Shown: piece by piece, positions 43,102 through 52,102 of the stretch | Numbering within the stretch: position 1 is the first letter of the stretch | How the letters are laid out: each line of letters starts with the position of its first letter | From: JACVRW01 sp035705985 | GTDB lineage: Bacteria; Actinomycetota; Thermoleophilia; Solirubrobacterales; Thermoleophilaceae | Reading direction: 5' to 3' | Assembly (NCBI GenBank): GCA_035705985.1 | Contig: DASSVP010000023.1 | Coordinates: 22,812 to 86,811, forward strand | Length of the DNA stretch: 64,000 nucleotides | Position numbers and translations under genes: made by a program | The notes under the pieces: generated by a model | What the model was told of the DNA's origin: nothing | The model's input: the letters and a program-made list of their open reading frames with translations, nothing else | Database searches by the model: none

Positions 43102-43613
43102 CAGGCCGCGTTGGCGGGCGTTCCGGCCAGTGCGGTCTCGACCGCCTGCTGCTCCTCCGGCGAGAGCTCGTACTCCGGAGTCCCCTCGCGCACCTGCTTC
43201 ACGTACAGGCGCGCCTGGTCGCGGTGGAGGATCGACGAGACCACCACGCCGGTGTGGCGCGAGTCGAGCAGCGCCACCGTGCTCGACTGCTGGCCGGACA
43301 GCTCGTTCATCGCGTCGTAGCGGACGACCGAGGTGTGCGCGATGCAGCCGTCCATCCGGCGCTCGGCGTCCGACACGCGCCCCTCGAGGCCGCGGGCCAC
43401 GTCCTCCACCCAGTCGCGCAGCTGCACGAACGCCTCCTGAAGCGAGGCGGCGTGCGCGGCGAGGTCCGTATCCTCGCCGCCGAGGATGGTGCGCTGGGCC
43501 GCGCGCACGCGCCGAAGCTTGAAGGTCAGGACGATCACCCAGAGCAGCGCGATCGCCGCGATCCCCGCGGCCGCGAGCGCGACGATGCCCTGGGTCGAGT
43601 TCAGATCGTCCAC
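43101..43613 (-). CDS. DUF4446 family membrane protein
   Basis: 170 residues. One membrane helix near the N-terminus (GIVALAAAGIAAIALLWVIVLTF), then the DUF4446 signature VVRYDAMNELSGQQSSTVALLDSRHTGVVVSSILHRDQARLYVKQVREG. The family is widespread in Firmicutes and Actinobacteria, often near cell-surface genes; no function is assigned. GTG start, first gene in the operon with pheA. Confidence 0.85.
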   Translation of the reverse strand: MDDLNSTQGIVALAAAGIAAIALLWVIVLTFKLRRVRAAQRTILGGEDTDLAAHAASLQEAFVQLRDWVEDVARGLEGRVSDAERRMDGCIAHTSVVRYDAMNELSGQQSSTVALLDSRHTGVVVSSILHRDQARLYVKQVREGTPEYELSPEEQQAVETALAGTPANAA

Positions 43614-43632
43614 GCCGCCAGGGTAGCCAGCC

Positions 43633-44712
43633 TCAGCGGGTGAAGATGACCGTGAACTCGGCCTCGTTGTTGTCCGTGACCTCCTCGCCGGGCACCGGCT
43701 CCACGCGCACGGTGATCGGCACGTTCTGGCCCGTCGGCGGCTGCTCTGACAGCGGGATGGTCACGGGCTTCTGCTCCCCGGCCGCGATCTCGTCGATCGT
43801 CTCCTCGGCTTCGAAGGCGTCCCCGCCCGAGCCCACGCTCACGGTGACGCGGACGTCGGTCTCGGTGCTGTCGCCCTGGTTCACGACCTGGATCTCGAAG
43901 GCGGCGTCCTCGCTGAGCTGCACGGTCGTCGATGCGCCTGGCGTCATGGCCGTGCCGGCGAGCGACACGGTCCCGAGTCCGTTGCCGTGGAGGCCCGGCG
44001 CGGCCGTGCCGTCGGATCCGCGCAGCCCGGCGATCTCGTCCGCCACGAAGTCCGGGTCCACCCAGGCGAGGTTCTCGACGAAGGTGAGCGCCTGGTCGCC
44101 GGGCGGGTCCTCGCCGATGCCCTCTGCGTCCAGCGACTCCTCGAGGGTCGGGCGATAGCGGGCCTTGAGGAGTACGTCGCTGGCGAGGAAGACCTGCATC
44201 GTCTCCGCGATGTCGCCCGTGCTCTCGCGGCGCTCCTCCTCGGCGAGCGCACCCGGCAGCGCCCTGGCAACGACCGCGAGCGCGTCACGGCGCAGGTCGA
44301 GCGCCTCCTGGAAGTAGCCGTGCGCCTCCGACAGCTCGTCCGGCACGTCGAGGTCGCGCGCGCGGTCGGAGAGCGTGGCGGAGTCCACGCGCAGGGCATT
44401 CGCCTGGTTCTGCTGGTTCACCGCCTGGTCCGGGTCGTTTCCGGCTCCGAGGATCTCGAACAGCTGCCGGCTCTCGGCCTTGGACAGCGCGACGAGCTCG
44501 TTCGACCCGCGCACGTAGTCCTCCATCGCCCGCTCCTTGCGCGCGTCCAGGCAGCCCCGGAACGCCAGCACCAGCAGGATGAACACGAGCAGGCCACCGC
44601 CGATGGCTATGGTCCGGCGGACGAGGAGCGTCTGGCGATCGGTCGAGGGACCGCGAGACGGCCGGCGGCGCGGCGGACGTACAGGCTCGTCCGGTTCGTC
44701 GAGGAAGGACAG
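43633..44712 (-). CDS. Membrane-anchored protein with C-terminal CARDB-like domain
   Basis: 359 residues. Start is CTG at 44712, with GGAG eight bases upstream; the family-like N-terminus MSFLDEPDEPVRPPRRRPSR begins there and no ATG, GTG or TTG is close. One membrane helix (TIAIGGGLLVFILLVLAFRG) follows a proline/arginine-rich stretch. The middle is helical (LDARKERAMEDYVRG ... LFEILGAGNDPDQAV). The C-terminal 100 residues form an Ig-like beta sandwich (DAAFEIQVVNQGDSTETDVRVTVSV) similar to CARDB adhesion domains. Probably an envelope protein of unknown role. Confidence 0.72.
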   Translation of the reverse strand: MSFLDEPDEPVRPPRRRPSRGPSTDRQTLLVRRTIAIGGGLLVFILLVLAFRGCLDARKERAMEDYVRGSNELVALSKAESRQLFEILGAGNDPDQAVNQQNQANALRVDSATLSDRARDLDVPDELSEAHGYFQEALDLRRDALAVVARALPGALAEEERRESTGDIAETMQVFLASDVLLKARYRPTLEESLDAEGIGEDPPGDQALTFVENLAWVDPDFVADEIAGLRGSDGTAAPGLHGNGLGTVSLAGTAMTPGASTTVQLSEDAAFEIQVVNQGDSTETDVRVTVSVGSGGDAFEAEETIDEIAAGEQKPVTIPLSEQPPTGQNVPITVRVEPVPGEEVTDNNEAEFTVIFTR

Positions 44713-44811
44713 GCGAATCGCTCCTAGCGCTATGAGCGCGTCGTGCGCAGGTTGACGGCAGTATGAACGTGGGGCAGGACGCGCTCCCCGGAAACCGAAC
44801 ACGAAACTGGC

Positions 44812-46677
44812 ATGAGACGTTCCGCAACAGGCTTCACGGATGAGCCCGGCACGCTGCCACTAGGCGGCTCGGACCCTACACAACCACTCCCGGGCGGCTC
44901 CGGCGCGCGGCTCATCCTGGATCGCTACCGGATGGAGCGCCGGCTCGGCGCCGGGGGCTTCGGCGTCGTCTGGCTGGCCTGGGACGAGAAGCTCGAGCGT
45001 GAGGTCGCCGTGAAGGTGATCCCGCGCGAGCGCGGCGCGGGTGAGCGGGTGGAGCGCGAGGCGCGCGCCGCCGCCCGTCTGAACCACCCGGGCATCGTCG
45101 CCATCTACGAGCTGGCCTCCGACGAGCACGACGTGTACCTGGTCTCCGAGCTGGTTCGGGGCCGAACGCTCGCGGAGCTGACCAGGGCCGGCGCGATCTC
45201 GGACCGCGACGTGGCGCGCATCGGCGCCGCCCTCTGCGAGGCGCTCGAGCACGCGCACGCGCGCGGGGTCATCCACCGCGACGTGAAGCCGCAGAACGTG
45301 ATGGTCCTGGCCGAGCCCGCCGCGGGTGCCGGGTTCGCCAAGCTCGCCGACTTCGGCGTGGCCCACGTCGCCACGGGCGACCCGCTCACGCGCACGGGCG
45401 ACGTCGTCGGCACGCTCGCCTACATGGCGCCGGAGCAGGCGGAGGGCGCTCGGGTAACCCCGGCGTGCGACGTCTACTCGCTGGCGCTCACCCTCTACGA
45501 GGCCTGGACCGGCACGAACCCGGTGAAGGCCGCCGGCCCCGCCGCCACTGCGCGGCGCCTGGGCAGGCCGCTCCCCTCGCTGGCCGGGATGCGGCGCGAC
45601 CTGCCGTTGGAGCTGTGTGACGCGGTGGACGAGGCGCTCGACGTGGATCCCTCCTACCGCCCAACGCCCGAGCGTCTACGCCAGGCATTGAAGGCGGCCG
45701 AGGGGGAGCTGGCCGACGAGGGGGGGCTCGTGGAGCCGGCCACGCTACGACGCGTTGGCCTGGCCACAACGGCCGGGCACAAAAGGCACCTCTTCCGCCG
45801 CCGAGACCCGACTGGCGCATGGATTGGGCCTATAGCGCCCAATCGATCCGCCACTTCGTCGATTCCGGCCCGGTTCGCGGCGGGTTTGGCTACAGGGGGG
45901 CTCGTTCTTGCGTGTCTCGAGACACTCGGACCACAGCCGGGGTTCTCGACGCTCGCGGCGGCGGGGATCGTCGCCCTCATTGCCGCCGTGCTCCCACGAA
46001 TCGGCTGGCTTGTGGCCGTTGTGGGACTGTGCGCGTGGCTCATCTCGCCCGAGGCCGACCGCCAGGGGACCGCGCTGATCCTCATGGCTGCGGCCGCGCC
46101 CGTCCCGCTCCTGCTGCCGCGGGCGGGCCTCCTGTGGACGGTCCCCGTCATTGCCCCTCTCCTCGGCACGATCGCGCTCGCCCCGGCCTTCATCGGCATA
46201 GCGGCGCTGGCCCCGACCCCAGCCCGCCGCGCCGGCCTGGCTGCCGCGGGGCTCTGGTGGCTTGCGCTGGGCGAGATCCTCACGGGACGATCGCTGCTGT
46301 TCGGCGCTCCTGACGGCGCCCTCCCGCGTGCGCGCTGGGAGGGCTCGATCTCGGCGGCCGCCTCTGACGCGATCCAGCCGCTCCTGACGACCCCCGCACT
46401 CGCGCCCGTATTGGCCTGGGCGGCCGGCGCCGTGGTCCTGATGCTCGTCGTTCGTGGTCGCTGGCTGATCACCGACATGGTGGGCGCCGCAGTCTGCGCG
46501 GCGGCGCTGGTAGCCGCGCACGCCGCGCTCGGCGACGTGCTGGCCGCGGAGGTCGCTTTGGACCAGGCTCGCGGCGCCGTGGCGGGCAGCGTCGCGGCCG
46601 CGCTGGTGGTGGTGACGATGTCCCGGACGGCGGGCCCGGGCGAGGCCTGGGGTACTCCGCGTATCACGACGGCTTAG
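44812..46677 (+). CDS. Ser/Thr protein kinase with polytopic C-terminal domain
   Basis: 621 residues. The N-terminal kinase domain (about 36-300) has the glycine loop GAGGFGVVWLAWD, VAVKV lysine, HRDVKPQNVM catalytic loop, DFGVAHVA and APEQAEG; all key residues are present. The remaining about 280 residues contain eight or more hydrophobic helices (FAAGLATGGLVLACLE, LAAAGIVALIAAVLP, ...). It begins the signalling cluster, 18 bases before the FHA gene. The C-terminal membrane domain does not match PASTA kinases, so it likely senses something in the membrane. Confidence 0.85.
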   Translation: MRRSATGFTDEPGTLPLGGSDPTQPLPGGSGARLILDRYRMERRLGAGGFGVVWLAWDEKLEREVAVKVIPRERGAGERVEREARAAARLNHPGIVAIYELASDEHDVYLVSELVRGRTLAELTRAGAISDRDVARIGAALCEALEHAHARGVIHRDVKPQNVMVLAEPAAGAGFAKLADFGVAHVATGDPLTRTGDVVGTLAYMAPEQAEGARVTPACDVYSLALTLYEAWTGTNPVKAAGPAATARRLGRPLPSLAGMRRDLPLELCDAVDEALDVDPSYRPTPERLRQALKAAEGELADEGGLVEPATLRRVGLATTAGHKRHLFRRRDPTGAWIGPIAPNRSATSSIPARFAAGLATGGLVLACLETLGPQPGFSTLAAAGIVALIAAVLPRIGWLVAVVGLCAWLISPEADRQGTALILMAAAAPVPLLLPRAGLLWTVPVIAPLLGTIALAPAFIGIAALAPTPARRAGLAAAGLWWLALGEILTGRSLLFGAPDGALPRARWEGSISAAASDAIQPLLTTPALAPVLAWAAGAVVLMLVVRGRWLITDMVGAAVCAAALVAAHAALGDVLAAEVALDQARGAVAGSVAAALVVVTMSRTAGPGEAWGTPRITTA

Positions 46678-46695
46678 GACTACTCTGCGAGACGA

Positions 46696-47463
46696 ATGAG
46701 CATGCTGCGCAACCTTGAGGCAAAGCTCGGCGGCTTCGTCGAAGGCGCGTTCGGACGGGCGTTCCGGACGAGCGTCCAGCCCGTCGAGCTCGCCCACAAG
46801 CTCGCGAAGGAGATGGAGGACAACCAGATGGTCTCCGTCTCTCGCGTGTACGTCCCAAACCACTACCGCGTCTTCCTGTCCCCGAAGGACCGCGAGCAGT
46901 TTGCGAGCTACGAGCCCGCGCTGCGCAAGGAGCTGTCGGACTACCTGCTCGAGCACGCGCGCCAGGAGTCGTTCGCGCTCTCAACGCGGCCGCAGGTGGA
47001 GTTCGACACGGACGAGCGACTCGACCTCGGCGAGTTCGGGATCCAGGCTCAGCTCCTGGCCGCGCCGGAGGAGGAGCAGAAGGCCGAGGGGCCCGCCACG
47101 CCGGCGCCGTCGTCGGGCGACTTCGGCCACACGATGGTCTACTCGCCGAGCCGTGAGGCGCGCCGCATCGACCCGGCGCCGGACAGGGGACAGGCGCTCC
47201 TCGTGGGCGACGGCCGCCGGAACGTGCTGGGCGGCAGCCGCGTCGTCATCGGGCGCAGCCGCGAGGCGGACATCGTGCTCCAGGACCCGAACATCTCGCG
47301 GCGGCACGCCGAGCTCCGCCGCGGCGACGAGGGCTGGCAGATCGTGGACCTCGGCTCGACGAACGGGATCAAGGTCAACGGCCGCCGAGTGGACAACGCG
47401 GCGCTTCGCCCGGGCGACCAGGTCACGATCGGCGTGACGGACCTGACGTTCGAGCTCGAGTAG
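46696..47463 (+). CDS. fhaA: FhaA-like protein (DUF3662 plus FHA domain)
   Basis: 255 residues. The N-terminal DUF3662 domain begins LRNLEAKLGGFVEGAFGRAFRTSVQPVELAHKLAKEMEDN. The C-terminal FHA domain has VIGRSREADIVLQDPNISRRHAELRR and STNGIKVNG, with the phosphothreonine-binding Arg, Ser and Asn residues. Mycobacterial FhaA is phosphorylated by PknB and controls peptidoglycan assembly via MviN. The arrangement here with FhaB, PP2C, RodA, PBP and PknB is the classical actinobacterial one. Confidence 0.93.
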   Translation: MSMLRNLEAKLGGFVEGAFGRAFRTSVQPVELAHKLAKEMEDNQMVSVSRVYVPNHYRVFLSPKDREQFASYEPALRKELSDYLLEHARQESFALSTRPQVEFDTDERLDLGEFGIQAQLLAAPEEEQKAEGPATPAPSSGDFGHTMVYSPSREARRIDPAPDRGQALLVGDGRRNVLGGSRVVIGRSREADIVLQDPNISRRHAELRRGDEGWQIVDLGSTNGIKVNGRRVDNAALRPGDQVTIGVTDLTFELE

Positions 47464-47466
47464 CGG

Positions 47467-47949
47467 ATGGACGAGCCTCTCGCGGTCGCACTGAAGTTCG
47501 GCTTCCTGCTGGTGCTCTATCTGTTCCTCCTGTGGATGGCGCGGAGCGCGATGCGCGACCTCGCGCGCTACGGCGGGACGGCCGCCGCGGCGGAGCCGGT
47601 CGAGGCGCCCGGCCCGGCACGACGCGAACGCGGCGACCGCGACCTGCGCGCGGGCGTGTCGCCGCGCCTCCACGTGGTTGCGGCGATGGGCCATGAGCCG
47701 GGTACGACGTTCGACGTGGGCGAGGGCGCCATCTTCGGCCGCTCCGACGGAGCGGACATCCGCGTGGACGACCCCTTCGCGTCGTCCGCCCACGCCCGCG
47801 TCTTCAACCGCGCCGGGATCATGCACCTCGAGGACATGGGCTCGACGAACGGCACCTACCTCAACGGACGGCAGGTCAAGGCGCCGCAGCGGCTCAGCAT
47901 CGGGGACACGATCCGGATCGGCGACAGCGAATACCGCTACGAGGAGTAG
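47467..47949 (+). CDS. fhaB: FhaB-like FHA-domain protein
   Basis: 160 residues. One N-terminal membrane helix (VALKFGFLLVLYLFLLWMARS) and a C-terminal FHA domain (FGRSDGADIRVDDPFASSAHARVF and STNGTYLNG). FhaB (FipA) of mycobacteria interacts with FtsZ-binding and septation proteins and is phosphorylated by PknA/B. It is three bases after fhaA and three bases before the PP2C gene. Confidence 0.92.
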   Translation: MDEPLAVALKFGFLLVLYLFLLWMARSAMRDLARYGGTAAAAEPVEAPGPARRERGDRDLRAGVSPRLHVVAAMGHEPGTTFDVGEGAIFGRSDGADIRVDDPFASSAHARVFNRAGIMHLEDMGSTNGTYLNGRQVKAPQRLSIGDTIRIGDSEYRYEE

Positions 47950-47952
47950 CGG

Positions 47953-49209
47953 ATGGCGCTCCACATCGTCGAGCACGCCGGCCGCACGGACGTGGGCCGG
48001 CAGCGGACCGCCAACGAGGACTCGCTCGTGGTCAGGCCGCCGCTGTTCGCGGTGGCGGACGGCATGGGCGGCGCGAAGGCGGGCGAGGTGGCGTCCGCCG
48101 TGGCGGTCGAGGCCGTGGAGGACGCGCGCGAGTCGAGCGAGCCGGCCGAGGCGCAGCTCGCGGGCATCGTCCGCGACGCGAACCGGCGCATCTACGAGCT
48201 CGCGGTCGGCGACGAGTCGCGCCGCGGGATGGGCACCACGCTCACGCTCGCGAAGCTCCACGGCGACGAGGTGAGCCTCGCGCACGTGGGCGACAGCCGC
48301 GCCTACCGGCTCCGCGGGGACGAGCTCCAGCAGCTGACGCGCGACCACTCGCTCGTGGCGGAGCTCGAGCGCAGCGGCCAGATCACCGCGGAGGCGGCGG
48401 AGCACCACCCGCAGCGGTCGATCATCACGCGAGCGCTGGGCCCCGAGCCCGACGTGGAGGTAGACACGTACACGCTCGCCGGCCGCGAGGGCGACGTCTT
48501 CCTGATCTGCTCCGACGGCCTCACGTCGATGATCTCCGACGAGGAGGTGAGCTCGATCCTGCGCTCGGCCGGCTCCCTGGACGAGGCCGCCGACGCGCTC
48601 GTGCTCGCCGCGAACCAGAGCGGCGGCAAGGACAACATCACGGTGATCCTGTTCCGCCTCGGCAACGGCGAGGACGTCGCCGCACACGAGCCGGCGGAGA
48701 GCCAGGACACGATCGTCGGCGGGCTGACGGCGCAGGACGTGGAGGAGGCGCGCGCCGAGCAGCGGCCGGCGGCGGCCGCGCTCGGGGACGCCCCGGCGGA
48801 CGCGACCGTGATCCGCCCGCCGGTGGAGCGTGGCCCGGTCGAGGGCGCGCCGCCCCCACGGCCGGCGGAGCAGCCGCGGCCTCGCCGCCGCCGGCTCCCG
48901 CTCGGCGCCGCCGCCGCGGTGCTCCTGGTCGCGGGCATCATCGGAGGCCTCTACCTGCTCAGCCGGCAGGTGTACTTCGTCGGCACCAACGACGCGGGAC
49001 TCGTGACGGTCTACAAGGGGCTTCCCTACGAGCTGCCGCTCGGAATCGAGCTCTACGAGGAGGACTACGCCAGCGGCATGCCCGCGCGGGCGATCCCCGC
49101 GCGCCGGCGCGAGCGCGTGCTCGACCACGAGTGGCGCAGCCGCGACGACGCCGTCGACCTGGTACGGGCGCTCGAGCGCGGTCAGCTGGACGCCGGAGCA
49201 TCCGGCTGA
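47953..49209 (+). CDS. pstP: PP2C-type Ser/Thr phosphatase (PstP-like)
   Basis: 418 residues. PP2C motifs VADGMGGAKAGEVASAVAVE, GTTLTLAKLHGDEVSLAHVGDSRAYRLRG, VFLICSDGLTSMISDEEV and GKDNITVILFRL bind the two metal ions. One membrane helix lies at about residues 318-338 (LGAAAAVLLVAGIIGGLYLLS), followed by an extracellular tail. It removes phosphate from the kinases and FHA proteins in this cluster. The stop overlaps the rodA start as TGATG. Confidence 0.95.
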   Translation: MALHIVEHAGRTDVGRQRTANEDSLVVRPPLFAVADGMGGAKAGEVASAVAVEAVEDARESSEPAEAQLAGIVRDANRRIYELAVGDESRRGMGTTLTLAKLHGDEVSLAHVGDSRAYRLRGDELQQLTRDHSLVAELERSGQITAEAAEHHPQRSIITRALGPEPDVEVDTYTLAGREGDVFLICSDGLTSMISDEEVSSILRSAGSLDEAADALVLAANQSGGKDNITVILFRLGNGEDVAAHEPAESQDTIVGGLTAQDVEEARAEQRPAAAALGDAPADATVIRPPVERGPVEGAPPPRPAEQPRPRRRRLPLGAAAAVLLVAGIIGGLYLLSRQVYFVGTNDAGLVTVYKGLPYELPLGIELYEEDYASGMPARAIPARRRERVLDHEWRSRDDAVDLVRALERGQLDAGASG

Positions 49210-50651
49210 TGTCGGCTCGCACGCGCGAGCTCTTCGGGCTCCTGCCTGTGTCGCTGCTGGTCGCGGCCGGCTTCGCGGCGGTGATCGCCACGCGCTCCGA
49301 GAACGTCTCCGACGCGACGCTTACCTACGGCGCGTTCTTCCTCGGCCTGTGCGTGCTGGCGCACCTGTTCATCCGGGCGCGCCTTCCGGACGCGGACCCG
49401 TACCTGTTCCCGCTCGCCGCCGTGCTGGCGGGCATCGGGCTCGTCCTGATCTACCGGATCGACGCTGAGCTGGCCCGCGAGCAGGCCCAGTGGTTCGTCG
49501 TCGGGCTGGCGTTCTTCTGCGTGACCATCCTGGTGATCGACGACCACCACGTGCTCGAGCGCTACCGCTACACGATCGCGGCGGCGAGCATCGGGCTACT
49601 GCTGATGCCACGACTGCCCGGAATCGGCGCGCAGGTCAACGGCGCGTTCCTCGCGATCAAGGTCGGGCCAATCCAGTTCCAGCCGGCGGAGTTCGCCAAG
49701 CTCGGCATCATCGTCTTCCTCGCGAGCTACCTGCGCGAGACGGGCGACATACTCGTGCGCCCTCGGCTGCGGCCGCTCCCCTACCAGCGGCAGCTGCTGC
49801 TGTGGGGCATCCCGGTGGCGCTGACGCTGCTCGGTATAGCGCTGCTCGACCTCGGCGTCGCCGGGTCGGTGCTCCTCGGCGTGTTCCTGATCTCGTTCGC
49901 AGCCGTCATCCGCGACCGCCCGTCGCCCAAGCACTTCGGGCCGCTCCTGCTCGTCTGGGGCCTGGCGATGTTCATGCTGATCTTCATCCGCGACCTCGGC
50001 AGCTCGCTGATGTTCTTCGGCGGCTTCCTGGCCCTGCTCTACGTGGCCACCGGGCGCCTGTCGCTGATCGGCGTGGGCTCCACGATGTTCTTCGGCGGCG
50101 CCTTCTTCCTGTCCCGGAGCGTCGCGCACGTGCAGGAGCGCGTGGACATCTGGCTCGACCCGTTCGCCGACGAGGTGGTCGACGACGAGGGCTACCAGCT
50201 CGCCCAGTCGCTGTTCGCGCAGGCGGACGGCGGGCTGTTCGGGCAGGGCTTCGGGCAGGCGCTGCTCGAGTTGCCGGGCGGCGCGACGATCCTGCCGGCC
50301 GCGCACACAGACCTGATCTACGCCGTGTTGGCGAACGAGGCCGGCCTGTTCGGCGCGGCGGGTCTGCTCGGCGCCTACCTGCTGTTCGTCTACCGCGGCT
50401 TCCGCGCCGGCCTCTCGGCTGCGGACGGCTTCTCGAAGCTGCTGGCCACGGGCCTGACCGCCGTGCTCGCGATCCAGGTGTTCGTGATCGTCGGCGGCGT
50501 CACGCGCGTGATCCCGCTCACCGGCGTCACGCTGCCGTTCGTCTCCTACGGCGGCAGCTCGATCGTGGCGAACATGGTGCTGCTGGCGCTGATCCTGATC
50601 GTCTCCGACCACGCGCGCTCCGAGGCGCGCCGGCGCGGGGGCCTCGTGTGA
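49209..50651 (+). CDS. rodA: SEDS peptidoglycan polymerase (RodA/FtsW family)
   Basis: 480 residues, about ten membrane helices. Signatures: RDLGSSLMFFGGFLALLYVATGR, IWLDPFADEV, EAGLFGAAGLLGAYLLF and PLTGVTLPFVSYGGSSIVANM. SEDS proteins polymerise lipid II glycan strands with a partner PBP, which is encoded next and overlaps by four bases (GTGA). The class B PBP pair argues for RodA or FtsW; the neighbours favour the RodA role. Confidence 0.93.
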   Translation: MSARTRELFGLLPVSLLVAAGFAAVIATRSENVSDATLTYGAFFLGLCVLAHLFIRARLPDADPYLFPLAAVLAGIGLVLIYRIDAELAREQAQWFVVGLAFFCVTILVIDDHHVLERYRYTIAAASIGLLLMPRLPGIGAQVNGAFLAIKVGPIQFQPAEFAKLGIIVFLASYLRETGDILVRPRLRPLPYQRQLLLWGIPVALTLLGIALLDLGVAGSVLLGVFLISFAAVIRDRPSPKHFGPLLLVWGLAMFMLIFIRDLGSSLMFFGGFLALLYVATGRLSLIGVGSTMFFGGAFFLSRSVAHVQERVDIWLDPFADEVVDDEGYQLAQSLFAQADGGLFGQGFGQALLELPGGATILPAAHTDLIYAVLANEAGLFGAAGLLGAYLLFVYRGFRAGLSAADGFSKLLATGLTAVLAIQVFVIVGGVTRVIPLTGVTLPFVSYGGSSIVANMVLLALILIVSDHARSEARRRGGLV

Positions 50652-52102
50652 ACCGCCAGATCGTGCAGCTGTTCGCGGTGTTCGCGCTGCTGTTCGGCGT
50701 CCTTGTCGTCTTCACGTCCCGGTGGACGGTTATCGAGGCCGAGTCGCTCGCGGACAACCCGAACAACCGGCGGCCGCTGATCGAGGAGCAGCGCATCCCG
50801 CGCGGGCTGATCCTCGCGTCCGACGGGCGCACGGTCATCGCGCGCAGCCGCGGCCGCGGCCGCGGCCAGAACCGCATCTACACGCGCACCTATCCGACCG
50901 GCGCGCTGTTTGCTCACCCGGTGGGCTTCTCGTACATCCGCAACGGCCGGCGCGGGCTCGAACTGAGCCGCAACGACGACCTCGTGGGTGAGGAGGACGA
51001 GTTCGAGTCGATCCTGTCGGGCCTCGAGAGCCGCGACCAGGAGGGGAACGACGTCGTCACGAACCTCGACGTGGGCGGCACGGAGGCGGCGCGGAACGGC
51101 CTCGCCGGCCGCAAGGGCGCCGTGGTGGCGATCGAGCCGCAGACCGGCAAGGTGCGCGTGATGGTGTCGGTGCCCGAGTACGACCCGAACGCGATCCCGG
51201 CCCAGATCAAGCAGTTCAACCGCGATCGCGCGAACCAGCCGCTCCTCAACCGCACGACACAGGAGCTCTACCCGCCGGGCTCCACGTTCAAGGTCGTGAC
51301 GGCCGCGGCCGCACTCGACAGCGGGACGGTGCAGCCCGACACGGTCATCGACGGCTCGTCGCCGAGGACCATCAGCGGGGTGCCGCTCGAGAACGCCGGC
51401 GGCCAGGACTTCGGGCCGATCTCGTTCACGGACGCGCTCACCAACTCCGTGAACACCGTATTCGCCCAGGTGGGGGAGCGCGTCGGGCGCGAGCGGCTCG
51501 TGGAGTACATGAGGCGGTTCGGCTTCTACGAGGACCCGCAGCTCGACTACCCCGACCAGTACATGATCCCGAGCGGGATCCTGAACGGCGACGGTGATTT
51601 CGTGGAGGACGGCTTCGACGCGGGCCGTGTGGCGATCGGGCAGGGCGGCCTCGAGGGCGAGATCCGCGCCGGCCCGCTCCAGATGGCGCAGGTGGCCGCG
51701 GCCGTGGCGAACCGCGGGCGCCTGATGAAGCCGCGCCTCACCGATCGCGTCGTCCGTAAGGACGGGCGCGTGAAGGAGCGCATCGAGCCCGATCTCCAGG
51801 CGGTCGTCATGAGGCCCGAGACCGCCGAGGCGCTCGCGGGCATGATGAGCCGAGTGGTCGAGGAGGGCACCGGCACGGCGGCCGCGCTCTCCGGGATCGC
51901 GGTCGCCGGGAAGACGGGAACCGCTGAGGTCGGCGCGAACCGCGAGTTCACGCAGCCGTGGTTCATCTGCTTCGCGCCTGTGGAGAACCCGCGCATGGCG
52001 GTCGCCGTGACGGTCGAGCGGACGACCGGCCAGGGCGGGACGGTGGCGGCGCCGATCGCGAAGTCGGTGCTCGAGGCGCTGCTCGGCGGGGCCGCCGGAT
52101 GA
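50648..52102 (+). CDS. pbpA: Class B penicillin-binding protein (PbpA-like transpeptidase)
   Basis: 484 residues. N-terminal membrane anchor (VQLFAVFALLFGVLVVFTSRW), a PBP dimerisation domain, then a transpeptidase with active-site Ser in PPGSTFKVVTA, the SxN motif SVNTVFAQVG, and KTGTAEVG. It forms the transpeptidase partner of the RodA SEDS enzyme and cross-links lipid II-derived glycan. GTG at 50648 overlaps the RodA stop; the TGA at the end overlaps the PknB start (ATGA). Confidence 0.95.
   Translation: MNRQIVQLFAVFALLFGVLVVFTSRWTVIEAESLADNPNNRRPLIEEQRIPRGLILASDGRTVIARSRGRGRGQNRIYTRTYPTGALFAHPVGFSYIRNGRRGLELSRNDDLVGEEDEFESILSGLESRDQEGNDVVTNLDVGGTEAARNGLAGRKGAVVAIEPQTGKVRVMVSVPEYDPNAIPAQIKQFNRDRANQPLLNRTTQELYPPGSTFKVVTAAAALDSGTVQPDTVIDGSSPRTISGVPLENAGGQDFGPISFTDALTNSVNTVFAQVGERVGRERLVEYMRRFGFYEDPQLDYPDQYMIPSGILNGDGDFVEDGFDAGRVAIGQGGLEGEIRAGPLQMAQVAAAVANRGRLMKPRLTDRVVRKDGRVKERIEPDLQAVVMRPETAEALAGMMSRVVEEGTGTAAALSGIAVAGKTGTAEVGANREFTQPWFICFAPVENPRMAVAVTVERTTGQGGTVAAPIAKSVLEALLGGAAG

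Noticed and set aside
45820..45842. Palindrome ATTGGGC ... GCCCAAT inside the first kinase gene
   Set aside because: It lies in a continuous coding frame with no sign of function and can arise by chance at this length.
46981..49128. 715-codon minus-strand frame antisense to fhaA, fhaB and the phosphatase
   Set aside because: It crosses three real genes, has no recognisable domain and ends arbitrarily.
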